26,019 bases of DNA. Source: Bacteroidota bacterium (lineage in GTDB: Bacteria > Bacteroidota > Bacteroidia > Chitinophagales > Chitinophagaceae). The notes below the pieces were generated by a model, which saw nothing but the letters and a program-made list of their open reading frames with translations, ran no database searches and was not told the DNA's origin. Made by a program: the position numbers and the translations under genes. Where the stretch lies: NCBI GenBank assembly GCA_023423285.1, contig JAFAFV010000043.1:1-26019 (forward strand), given 5' to 3'. Below, piece by piece: positions 7,451-14,820 of the stretch (position 1 is its first letter; each line of letters starts with the position of its first letter).

Positions 7451-8437
7451 TTAAGCAAAACATTCTTCTACCAGATGAGTGTAAAAATCTTTTAGGTTTT
7501 CACCAGCCGCCTGCACCTGCATCGGTACAATGCTGGCCGCACTCTGGCCCGGAATGGTGTTTACTTCAAGCATGTAAGGCACACCTTTTTCTTGATTAAA
7601 GATAAAATCAATTCGTATGACGCCTTTACAATTAAATATTTCGTAAATGCGCCTGGCGGCAGACCTGATTTTTTCTGCTACAGATTCATCCACTTCAGCC
7701 GGGGTGATCTCATCTGACTTTCCGCCGTATTTTGCTTCAAAATCAAAAAACACATTTGTATCGTGCGCTTTTACCTCGGTTAGCGGCAGCGTGATGATGG
7801 CGCCCTGTGCTTTGTAAACGCCTACAGTAAATTCCCGGCCCTGAACCATTTCTTCTACCAGCACCTGGTCATCTTCCTGAAAGGCTTTTTGGATAGCATC
7901 TTTCAGTTCTTCTGGTTGTAATACTTTGCTCATGCCAATGCTGCTGCCACCATTGTTGGGCTTTACAAACAAAGGCAGTTTTAATTGTTGTAAAACAGCT
8001 TCAGGCTCAATGGTTGAATGTTTGAAAAGTAAAACTGACTGAGCCACGTGAATACCACCTTTCTGCGCCACGCCTACTGCATAGCTTTTGTTGAAGGTGA
8101 TGGCGGAAGTGGTGGCATTGCAACCTGTGTAAGGAATACCCAGCATATCGAAATAGCCTTGTAGTTTTCCATCTTCGCCAGGCGTACCATGCAGGGCCAG
8201 CAATACCGCGTCAAAAATTATTTTTTGGCCATCAGTTTTAATTGAAAAATCGTTTTTATCAATGGCCAGCCGGTTGCCGGAAGCTTCTTCATAAAACCAA
8301 CCTTGAGTGGTAATATCAATTTTATGAACGTTGTATTTTTCTCTGTCTAAATTGTTGTAAATGGTTGCAGCAGTTTTGTAAGATATTACTGATTCGCCAG
8401 AGAGGCCGCCGGTTACCAGCGCTATATTTCTTTTCAT
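7451..8437 (-). CDS. ddl: D-alanine--D-alanine ligase
   Basis: ATP-grasp ligase that joins two D-alanines for the peptidoglycan precursor. The start at 8437 (MKRNIALVTGG) is chosen over an in-frame ATG at 8470, which would add 11 unlikely residues and run through a terminator arm. From 8437 it has 328 residues. Visible motifs are GGLSGESVIS near the N-terminus, LHGTPGEDGKLQG (substrate loop), the ATP-grasp lid KPNNGGSSIGMSKV, EEMVQGREFTVGV, and the metal-binding C-terminal RIDFIFN...LEVNTIPG. All are intact, so the enzyme should be active in the cytoplasm. A ferredoxin gene lies upstream on the same strand with a terminator between them. The PASTA gene lies downstream. Confidence 0.95.
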   Translation of the reverse strand: MKRNIALVTGGLSGESVISYKTAATIYNNLDREKYNVHKIDITTQGWFYEEASGNRLAIDKNDFSIKTDGQKIIFDAVLLALHGTPGEDGKLQGYFDMLGIPYTGCNATTSAITFNKSYAVGVAQKGGIHVAQSVLLFKHSTIEPEAVLQQLKLPLFVKPNNGGSSIGMSKVLQPEELKDAIQKAFQEDDQVLVEEMVQGREFTVGVYKAQGAIITLPLTEVKAHDTNVFFDFEAKYGGKSDEITPAEVDESVAEKIRSAARRIYEIFNCKGVIRIDFIFNQEKGVPYMLEVNTIPGQSAASIVPMQVQAAGENLKDFYTHLVEECFA

Positions 8438-8447
8438 ATACTTGAAT

Positions 8448-8485
8448 AAAAAAGGTTGTTCCGCACACAAACATACGGAACAACC
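8448..8485 (-). terminator. Rho-independent terminator after the ferredoxin gene
   Basis: A perfect 10-base inverted repeat (GGTTGTTCCG at 8454-8463 against CGGAACAACC at 8476-8485) followed, reading leftward, by six T. It ends about 10 bases ahead of the ddl ATG and should separate ferredoxin from ddl transcription. Its loop contains a TATGTTTG box on the minus strand. Confidence 0.8.
8468..8475 (-). promoter_or_regulatory. -7 box (TATGTTTG) inside the terminator loop, for ddl
   Basis: On the minus strand the loop of the ferredoxin terminator reads TATGTTTG, a perfect TAnnTTTG, about 30 bases before the ddl start. No -33 TTG was found at normal spacing, so this is weak on its own. Confidence 0.3.
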
Positions 8486-8517
8486 CTGTATAAAATTTTA
8501 AAAAAACTAATAAAAGC

Positions 8518-8865
8518 TTATGCGTGTAGTTTCTCTTTTTTAGCCAGCAATTCATCCACGGTTTCCTGGTATTCTTCGTCTGGCACGCAACAGTCAACCG
8601 GACAAACAGATGCGCACTGGGGCTCTTCGTGAAAGCCCTGGCATTCTGTACATTTATCGGGTACTATATAATAAGTATCTACACTGATTGGATTGTTTTT
8701 AGAATTTGCATCCACATTGCTTCCATCGTGAAGTGTGTATTCACCTGTAACAGTAGTTCCGTCAGCTATTGCCCATTCTACGCCACCTTCATAAATTGCA
8801 TTATTAGGACATTCTGGTTCGCAAGCACCGCAATTGATGCACTCTTCTGTAATTTTGATAGCCAT
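8518..8865 (-). CDS. 4Fe-4S dicluster ferredoxin
   Basis: 115 residues with two 4Fe-4S binding motifs. The first is C9-x2-C12-x2-C15-x3-C19-P. The second is CxxC-x8-CxxxCP (KCTEC...QCASVCP), the spacing of 2[4Fe-4S] ferredoxins of the Allochromatium type with a widened second motif. About 45 residues, rich in polar and Gly residues, separate the two motifs, and a charged helical tail (KKEKLHA) closes the protein. It is a soluble electron carrier; its partner is not shown by the sequence. It diverges from the acyl-CoA reductase gene across 128 bases, an association I recall from other Bacteroidota. It ends in a clear terminator before ddl. Confidence 0.93.
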   Translation of the reverse strand: MAIKITEECINCGACEPECPNNAIYEGGVEWAIADGTTVTGEYTLHDGSNVDANSKNNPISVDTYYIVPDKCTECQGFHEEPQCASVCPVDCCVPDEEYQETVDELLAKKEKLHA

Positions 8866-8890
8866 AATCTGATTTTTATTTGTTTAAAAC

Positions 8891-8898
8891 TATTTTTG
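8891..8898 (+). promoter_or_regulatory. -7 box (TATTTTTG) upstream of the acyl-CoA reductase gene
   Basis: A perfect TAnnTTTG about 95 bases before the acyl-CoA reductase ATG, in the divergent gap with the ferredoxin gene. No -33 TTG is present at normal spacing. Confidence 0.28.
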
Positions 8899-8981
8899 CG
8901 TTTTTAAAACAGTAGTTGTTGTTAATCGGTGTGTAAAATTAGTTATTTATGCCCATCATCCACAATCAAAACAACACAACA

Positions 8982-9014
8982 CAAATTTAGTGCATGCAAC
9001 TTAAATTATCACAA
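8982..9014 (-). promoter_or_regulatory. Candidate promoter for the ferredoxin gene
   Basis: On the minus strand, TTG (9014-9012) is followed after 22 bases by TAAATTTG (8989-8982), giving a leader of about 110 bases. The -33 part overlaps the start of the divergent acyl-CoA reductase gene. Confidence 0.3.
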
Positions 9015-9998
9015 CGTATAGAATTGCTGGTAAAATTAGGCCAATACATGATAGAAAAAACTGATAATTGGCAGGATATAAAACAGCAGGCGTCATTTTC
9101 AAACGGCTGGTTTTTGCCTGAGTTTATCGACCTATCAGTTGAAACCATTGTAAACAGTTTTTTGCAAAAAGATATACTCAAAAACTGGGTGGCGCAATAC
9201 TCTTCTATTACCGAGGAAAATAAACACCCGAAAATAGTGGGGATTGCCATGGCGGGCAATATTCCGTTGGTTGGCTTTCATGACTTTTTATGTGTATTCA
9301 TCACCGGTCATAAAGCGCTGATCAAGACTTCCTCAAAAGATGAAATACTATTAAAACATCTTGTAGAAAAACTGATAGAATGGTCTCCTGAGTTAAAGCA
9401 TTTTATAGCTTTTGCAGATATGCTGAAAGGTTGCGATGCCTATATTGCCACCGGCAGCAACAGTACGGCAGTATATTTTGAATACTATTTTGCAAAATAC
9501 CCTCATATCATAAGACACAACCGCACATCGGTTGCCGTATTAACAGGGCTTGAAAGTGCCGGTGAACTTAACGCTTTGGCGGATGACGTGCATTTGTATT
9601 TTGGAATGGGATGCAGAAATATCACAAAAATATACGTGCCGCAGCAATACGACTTTGAACCACTTATCAATGTGTTTAAGAAATATGCCTATCTGGCAGA
9701 CCATCACAAATACAAAAACAACTATGATTACAACCTGGCGCTTCATGTTTTAAACAATAAATATTACATGAGTACTGAAGCGCTGCTGCTGGTTGAAGAT
9801 AAAAACATTTTTTCACCGGTAAGCCAGTTGAATTACGAATACTATGACATTGAAGAAAACATCGTAACCAATTTAGGCAATAACCAGGTTCAGTGTATTA
9901 CCGGTAAAAACCATATACCTTTTGGCCAGGCACAACGTCCCGAAATTGATCAGTATGCTGACGGAGTTGATACGTTACAATTTCTTTCCGGTTTGTAA
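8994..9998 (+). CDS. LuxC-type acyl-CoA reductase
   Basis: 334 residues of the LuxC/acyl-CoA reductase family, which is related to aldehyde dehydrogenases and reduces fatty acyl-CoA or activated acyl groups to aldehydes with NAD(P)H. Visible features are the nucleotide-fold segment GIAMAGNIPLVGFHD (83-97), ATGSNSTAVYFEYYF (152-166), and the catalytic cysteine in GMGCRNITK (Cys207). There is no LuxD or LuxE (transferase or synthetase) next to it, and at 334 residues it is shorter than LuxC proper (about 480). No signal peptide is seen. It diverges from the dicluster ferredoxin. A fatty-aldehyde product is inferred from the family, not shown. Confidence 0.87.
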   Translation: MQLKLSQRIELLVKLGQYMIEKTDNWQDIKQQASFSNGWFLPEFIDLSVETIVNSFLQKDILKNWVAQYSSITEENKHPKIVGIAMAGNIPLVGFHDFLCVFITGHKALIKTSSKDEILLKHLVEKLIEWSPELKHFIAFADMLKGCDAYIATGSNSTAVYFEYYFAKYPHIIRHNRTSVAVLTGLESAGELNALADDVHLYFGMGCRNITKIYVPQQYDFEPLINVFKKYAYLADHHKYKNNYDYNLALHVLNNKYYMSTEALLLVEDKNIFSPVSQLNYEYYDIEENIVTNLGNNQVQCITGKNHIPFGQAQRPEIDQYADGVDTLQFLSGL

Positions 9999-10088
9999 GC
10001 ATTTATAATGTTACAATAGAAGTACGAAGACTTTAGTAAAACTTTGTTAAACCCTGTTTTACAATTACTCCTAAGGCTGACAGTTTGT

Positions 10089-10096
10089 TATTTTTG
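10089..10096 (+). promoter_or_regulatory. -7 box (TATTTTTG) for the HtrA gene
   Basis: A perfect TAnnTTTG gives a leader of about 50 bases, which carries a purine-rich AGAAAGGA stretch just before the ATG. No TTG occurs at the normal -33 distance. An AT-rich inverted repeat (10036-10042 with 10056-10062, seven pairs) lies upstream and lacks a U-tract. Confidence 0.4.
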
Positions 10097-10152
10097 CAAA
10101 CACAGGGCACAGTTTTTGACATAAAATGAACAATTAAAAGAAAGGAAAAAAT

Positions 10153-11691
10153 ATGAAAGCAAGACAAATTTTACTTGTGATTTTAGTAAGTGTTTTATCA
10201 GCATTTGCTGGCATGTGGGTATATGGCAGGTTTTTCAGAAGCAGTGATTCGATGGTGGGTATGCCGGCGGATGGTAAACTACCAGCTAACTACGCCAGCT
10301 TTTTTGATAAAAGTGGCAATGCTGCCGAACCAACTGATTTCACCAGCGCATCTGCCACAGCTATACCTGCAGTGGTACACATTAAAACCCGCATTCAGGC
10401 GCAGGCCAAGCAAAATCAACGATCAAACGACCCGTTTGAAGATTTCTTTGGTGATATTTTTGGCGACATGGCGCCGCAAATGCGTGAACAGCGTGCAAGT
10501 GGTAGCGGCGTAATTGTTAGCCAGGATGGATATATTGTAACCAATAACCACGTGATCTCTGATGGCCGCGGAGGCGTGGCTACTGAAATTAAAGTAACCT
10601 TAAACGAAGGCCGTAGAACTTATACTGCAAAAGTTGTTGGACGAGATCCTAATACCGACCTTGCTGTTTTGAAAATTGATGCAACAGGATTACCCCATCT
10701 TATTTATGGCAACTCTGACGACCTTAAGGTTGGACAGTGGGTGCTGGCAGTTGGCTATCCGCTTGCGCTGGAAGCTACCGTTACCGCGGGCATTATCAGC
10801 GCTCTGGGCCGAAGCACGGGCGTGAACATGCAGCAAAGCCAGTCGCCGGTAGAATCTTTTATACAAACAGATGCTGCCGTTAATCAGGGAAACAGTGGCG
10901 GGCCTCTTGTAAATACCAAAGGGCAACTGATTGGCATTAACTCCAATATATTGGCACCTACCGGCACTTATGTAGGATATTCCTTTTCCATACCATCCAA
11001 CCTGGTAAGAAAAGTAGTAAACGATATAGTAAAGTATGGCGATGTAAGACGTGGTTACCTGGGCATACAGTATGCTGACAATACCTCTGGCGTAACCAAT
11101 GATGAATACTTAAGAAGAGCCGGGTTACAGGCAGGACAGGGCGTATATGTAGCGGCTGCCCCTACAGATGGCGGCGCTGCTAAAGCCGGAATTAAAAGAG
11201 GCGATATCGTAACTAAGATAAATGATGTAAGTGTTAGTTCTGGCCTGGAAATGGCGGGTCGAATTGGCGTTTTGCAACCCGGCGATAAAGTAAAAATTTC
11301 TTATCTGAGAGATAAAAAAGAATACACCACTACCGTAACACTTAGCGGAGAGCCCAGCAAAATAGAAGTATCAAATGCACAGCAGTTGCAGGATCAACTG
11401 GGAGTGGAACTGCAAAACGTTCCGGCTAAAGAACTGACCAGGTACCGGTTTGAAGGTGGTGTGAAGGTTATCAACATCCGCCCGGAAGGACCATTAGGCA
11501 AAACGCGGATGGAAAAAGGATTTGTTATTACCGCTGTTAACGGTCGCACTGTAAAAAATATGGATGAACTGGCAACTGCCATGAGTGCCAGCAGAAGTAC
11601 AGTAGAACTGCAGGGCGTTTACCCCGGCTACAACGGTATTTACAGTTACCAGATCAATCTGGTTGGAGATGATAGCGACTCCTCTTTTTAA
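10153..11691 (+). CDS. HtrA/Deg family periplasmic serine protease
   Basis: 512 residues with the DegP/DegQ plan. An N-terminal hydrophobic signal or anchor (about 5-24) leads into a trypsin-like domain with the catalytic triad His133 (NNHVI), Asp169 (NTDLAVLKI) and Ser248 (GNSGGP). Two PDZ domains follow, about 295-395 and 400-500. The linker before the protease holds an FEDFFGDIFGD acidic aromatic repeat similar to the LA loop region of Deg proteases. It should degrade or refold damaged envelope proteins in the periplasm. It has its own -7 box and a strong shared terminator at 11707. Whether it is the Deg chaperone-protease or a more specialised paralogue cannot be told from one locus. Confidence 0.95.
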   Translation: MKARQILLVILVSVLSAFAGMWVYGRFFRSSDSMVGMPADGKLPANYASFFDKSGNAAEPTDFTSASATAIPAVVHIKTRIQAQAKQNQRSNDPFEDFFGDIFGDMAPQMREQRASGSGVIVSQDGYIVTNNHVISDGRGGVATEIKVTLNEGRRTYTAKVVGRDPNTDLAVLKIDATGLPHLIYGNSDDLKVGQWVLAVGYPLALEATVTAGIISALGRSTGVNMQQSQSPVESFIQTDAAVNQGNSGGPLVNTKGQLIGINSNILAPTGTYVGYSFSIPSNLVRKVVNDIVKYGDVRRGYLGIQYADNTSGVTNDEYLRRAGLQAGQGVYVAAAPTDGGAAKAGIKRGDIVTKINDVSVSSGLEMAGRIGVLQPGDKVKISYLRDKKEYTTTVTLSGEPSKIEVSNAQQLQDQLGVELQNVPAKELTRYRFEGGVKVINIRPEGPLGKTRMEKGFVITAVNGRTVKNMDELATAMSASRSTVELQGVYPGYNGIYSYQINLVGDDSDSSF

Positions 11692-11706
11692 AAAACTATA
11701 AGCATT

Positions 11707-11742
11707 AAAAAAGCCTGTACAAGTTTGTGCAGGCTTTTTTTT
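11707..11742. terminator. Bidirectional terminator between htrA and pyruvate kinase
   Basis: AAAAAAGCCTGTAC at the left and GTGCAGGCTTTTTT at the right form a long stem with one G-T pair, flanked by an A run on one side and a T run on the other. It can stop both converging genes, whose stop codons lie 64 bases apart. Confidence 0.9.
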
Positions 11743-11755
11743 CAATAAAGTTCTT

Positions 11756-13273
11756 CTATTCCACATCCGTAACTTTAATAGTATTGGTTCTTAACCTTAA
11801 ATGTACCGGTGTGCTGCCTGTACTTACCACTTTATCGCCTTCTTTGATAAAATCATTTTCTTTCAATATTTTAATCTGATCTGCAACAATCTTATCAAAC
11901 TCATGCGCTTCATCATTATAAAAAAATGCTCTGATGCCCCAACCCAGGCTGAGCTGGTCAATAAGGCTGGGTTCTTTGGTAAATATAAATAAAGGCGCTT
12001 TGGGCCTGTAACTGCTAAGCATAAAACCGGTGTAGCCACTCTGCGTCATACCAACCAGCGCATCGGCTGCAATATCTTTAGCCAGACTACAGGCGTTGTA
12101 GCAAATAGCATCGCTTGAAAGGGTGGGTGAGTGTGGCTGAGGCTGCAGTTCATTTTCAAGATCGTAATTGTATTCTGTTTTTTCAATTTCAAGAATGATC
12201 TTATGCATGGTTTGTACCACAAGAGTAGGATGCATACCAGTAGCTGTTTCACCGCTAAGCATTACGGCATCGGTTCCCTCGAGCACGGCATTTGCCACAT
12301 CGGTAATTTCGCTGCGGTTGGGTTTTGTACGGTCAATCATGCTTTCCATCATCTGCGTAGCTACAATAACGGGTTTAGCCCGGTGAATACATTTGCGGAT
12401 AATGTTTTTTTGGATCATGGGCACTTTTTCTACAGGAAGTTCCACACCCAAATCGCCCCTGGCAATCATAATCCCGTCCGATTCGTTGATGATATCCCTG
12501 ATGTTGGGAATGGCCTCTGGCATTTCAATTTTAGCTATGATCTTTGTCTTGCTTTTATTGTCATCAAGAATTTTTCTGAGCTTTTTGATATCATCAACCT
12601 GCCTTACAAATGAAAGCGCCACCCATCCCAATTGTTCTTTAATAATAAATTCCAGATCTGAAAGATCTTTTTCAGTAAGTGCGGGCAACGATATTTTTGT
12701 GTCTGGCAGATTCACGCCCTTGTTTGATGACAAATATCCGCCCAGCAATACTTCCACTTCCACATCATTATTCGGCATTTTTTTCTTTACGATCACTTCC
12801 AGCTTACCATCATCTATCATGATCTTATCGTCCACTTTCACATCGTTATGAAAATTGGGATAGCTTAAATAAATTCTTTCTTTTGTGCCTTCGCATTTGG
12901 TGTTAGTAAATGTGAGAATGTCTCCGGGGCTTACTGGCATGCCGCCATCTTTCATTTCTCCTACACGCAGCTTGGGGCCCTGCAAATCGCCCAGTATAGC
13001 CACGTTATTTTTTTCCGTTCTGTTGATCTCTCTTATGTATTTAATAAGTTGTTTCTTTTCATCCTGCGTGCCATGAGAAAAGTTTAGCCTGAACACATTC
13101 ACGCCAGCGCGTACCAGGTCTAAGAGTTTATCATAAGTATTACAGGCCGGGCCTACGGTTGCTACTATTTTTGTTCTGTTAAAAGAGGTATCTACTTCTT
13201 TATTATGAAAAGATGGGATCAAACTCTTCTTTTCTATTTTTTTATTCATGCCGGATTTGGTAGTAGTTGACAT
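11756..13273 (-). CDS. pyk: Pyruvate kinase
   Basis: 505 residues, a full-length pyruvate kinase (PEP + ADP to pyruvate + ATP). Visible are TKIVATVGPA (34-43), VNVFRLNFSHG (58-68), the B-domain entry DLQGPKLRVGEM, and the signature region around the catalytic lysine and metal site, KIIAKIEMPEAI followed by MIARGDLGVELP. ATQMMESM, the ALSGETA-like LSGETATG and a complete C-terminal regulatory domain ending in RLRTNTIKV follow. About 30 residues precede the first core strand, longer than in many homologues; an internal Met9 is an alternative start. It follows the PPi-type PFK gene on the same strand by 107 bases with a terminator between them, so it is probably transcribed separately. Confidence 0.96.
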   Translation of the reverse strand: MSTTTKSGMNKKIEKKSLIPSFHNKEVDTSFNRTKIVATVGPACNTYDKLLDLVRAGVNVFRLNFSHGTQDEKKQLIKYIREINRTEKNNVAILGDLQGPKLRVGEMKDGGMPVSPGDILTFTNTKCEGTKERIYLSYPNFHNDVKVDDKIMIDDGKLEVIVKKKMPNNDVEVEVLLGGYLSSNKGVNLPDTKISLPALTEKDLSDLEFIIKEQLGWVALSFVRQVDDIKKLRKILDDNKSKTKIIAKIEMPEAIPNIRDIINESDGIMIARGDLGVELPVEKVPMIQKNIIRKCIHRAKPVIVATQMMESMIDRTKPNRSEITDVANAVLEGTDAVMLSGETATGMHPTLVVQTMHKIILEIEKTEYNYDLENELQPQPHSPTLSSDAICYNACSLAKDIAADALVGMTQSGYTGFMLSSYRPKAPLFIFTKEPSLIDQLSLGWGIRAFFYNDEAHEFDKIVADQIKILKENDFIKEGDKVVSTGSTPVHLRLRTNTIKVTDVE

Positions 13274-13336
13274 TGCAATATCTGGTTTTTATGTTTAATA
13301 AGCCGGTACGTGATATTATACCACAGATAAAATTAC

Positions 13337-13364
13337 AAAAGCCATCGTAGGTACGATGGCTTTT
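13337..13364 (-). terminator. Terminator after the PPi-type phosphofructokinase gene
   Basis: A perfect 13-base inverted repeat (AAAAGCCATCGTA against TACGATGGCTTTT) with a two-base apparent loop. Reading leftward it ends in TTTT followed by an AT-rich stretch. It separates the PFK from pyruvate kinase. Confidence 0.85.
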
Positions 13365-13380
13365 AAAGTTATTTATTTAT

Positions 13381-14604
13381 TTATTTCCAATCAAGAATAT
13401 TTGTGAAAACGTACTCTTCAGGATTTTTCAGGTATTTAGAGGCTGCTTTGATATCTTCTGTAGTAAGATATTGTAAGCTGTCGTCAAACACCATCTTGGA
13501 GTCATAGCTGTCCATATTTACCAATCTGGTTTTTACTTTCCCTGTTTTTTCATCAGCCACATCTGAGAGGAACAGTGGGAGAATATCTCCTTTTGGATTA
13601 GCAGTTACCACACAGCCGGTATGTCCCTGGTCAAACAGTTTTTTTACGCCAATACCCAGGAAGGTGCAATACTGAAGGTCATATGCCGCGGGCACTAGGC
13701 AGCGCAATTCGTATCCCATTTCCACGGGACGGCTTTTAACAATTATGCCTAACTGCTTCAGCTTAATTTGCAGCAGCAAGTTGTAAATGTGTGCCTTGCT
13801 TACATTGCCCAGTTCCGGGTGGCCGTGCTCATCGTAAGTAAATTGTATGCCAGATGATTCTACGTCTTCATCGCTCATGAAATGGAAAACGCCTTCGCTC
13901 ACAATAGCCACACCATAAGGGATGCCCAGTATTTTTCTTTTAATGATTGATGAGATAATGAGGTTGGTAATCTTATCCAGAGAAAGTTTAGTTTTATTAA
14001 ACATTTCAGGAATAACGATCATGGGAAAGTGGCATGCAGCGCCAATGCCAAAAGCAAGGTGTCCTGCCTCGCGGCCCATGGCAGAAATTACAAACCAGTT
14101 GCCAGATGAGCGGGCGTCTTCGTAAATGGTTCTGCCTATTCTCACGCCTTCTTCCTTGGCGCTTTGGTACCCAAAAGTTGGCTGCCCGTCTGGCAGCGGA
14201 AGGTCGTTATCAATTGTTTTGGGAACGTGTATGTTTTGAACAGGTACCTTTTTATCTACAAGATATTTTGCAATGCGGTTGGCCGTAGATGCGGTGTCAT
14301 CTCCACCGATAGTAACCAGTAATTGTACGTTATGCTTTACAAAAAAATCGGGTTTAAACTCAAGCTCAGCAGGTTTGTAACGGCTCATGCGCAAAACGCT
14401 GCCACCGCGGCCCAAAATACCGTCGGCCAGTTCAAAATCAATATCTACAATAGAATAATGCTCTGTAAAAAGATTTTTATAACCGTCGTGCAGGCCTATT
14501 ACCCTGAAGCCGTCTTTCAGAAAAATTTTAGATACAGAACTGATCACCGTGTTAATACCAGGTGCGGGACCACCACCGGCTAAGATTAAAATACTTTTGC
14601 TCAT
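13381..14604 (-). CDS. Phosphofructokinase, PPi-type residues
   Basis: 407 residues of the phosphofructokinase superfamily, longer than the bacterial ATP-PFK (about 320). GGGPAPGIN is at 10-18, GGDDT at 100-104, PKTIDND at 128-134 (catalytic Asp132) and MGREAGH at 176-182. In ATP enzymes the two key sites read GGDGS and PGTIDND. The Asp after GGD and the Lys before TIDND are the residues known to favour pyrophosphate as phosphoryl donor, so this protein is expected to interconvert fructose 6-phosphate and fructose 1,6-bisphosphate reversibly using PPi. It diverges from an ATP-type pfkA over 216 bases and has its own TATATTTG box. Donor preference is inferred from residues only. Confidence 0.88.
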   Translation of the reverse strand: MSKSILILAGGGPAPGINTVISSVSKIFLKDGFRVIGLHDGYKNLFTEHYSIVDIDFELADGILGRGGSVLRMSRYKPAELEFKPDFFVKHNVQLLVTIGGDDTASTANRIAKYLVDKKVPVQNIHVPKTIDNDLPLPDGQPTFGYQSAKEEGVRIGRTIYEDARSSGNWFVISAMGREAGHLAFGIGAACHFPMIVIPEMFNKTKLSLDKITNLIISSIIKRKILGIPYGVAIVSEGVFHFMSDEDVESSGIQFTYDEHGHPELGNVSKAHIYNLLLQIKLKQLGIIVKSRPVEMGYELRCLVPAAYDLQYCTFLGIGVKKLFDQGHTGCVVTANPKGDILPLFLSDVADEKTGKVKTRLVNMDSYDSKMVFDDSLQYLTTEDIKAASKYLKNPEEYVFTNILDWK

Positions 14605-14627
14605 AACTGCGTTTAAATGTTGAGGCG

Positions 14628-14635
14628 CAAATATA
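14628..14635 (-). promoter_or_regulatory. -7 box (TATATTTG) for the PPi-type PFK gene
   Basis: Minus-strand TATATTTG, a perfect TAnnTTTG, 23 bases before the start codon. The -33 region is not convincing. It faces away from the pfkA box in the same intergenic region. Confidence 0.4.
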
Positions 14636-14770
14636 ACCCTAATTGAACGGTTTATAACAGTAACAGTTGTTTGTTTTAATGAGATTTATTCAACTTAAAC
14701 TATGATAAAAATCAGTTTCTCACCTTTTATAATTAATTTGAAAGTTATGTAGTTAAGCATTGCATTTTGT

Positions 14771-14778
14771 TACCTTTG
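14771..14778 (+). promoter_or_regulatory. -7 box (TACCTTTG) for pfkA
   Basis: A perfect TAnnTTTG giving a leader of about 35 bases, which contains AAAAAAGGAAAA before the ATG. No TTG lies at 19-21 bases upstream. Confidence 0.45.
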
Positions 14779-14820
14779 CATTTCTAAAATCAAATACTTA
14801 AAAAAGGAAAACCAAACGTT

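Noticed and set aside
8438..8470. An 11-residue N-terminal extension of Ddl from the ATG at 8470
   Set aside because: It would be encoded by one arm and the T run of the ferredoxin terminator, and Ddl proteins normally begin with the KRNIALVTGG-type strand at 8437.
12131..12851. Long open frames on the plus strand opposite pyruvate kinase (up to 160 codons)
   Set aside because: They lie fully inside a gene with unmistakable pyruvate kinase motifs and show no family features of their own; they are antisense shadows.
13365..13387. A tandem ATTT repeat at the end of the PPi-type PFK gene
   Set aside because: About four units in an AT-rich tail next to a terminator; too short to call a functional repeat.
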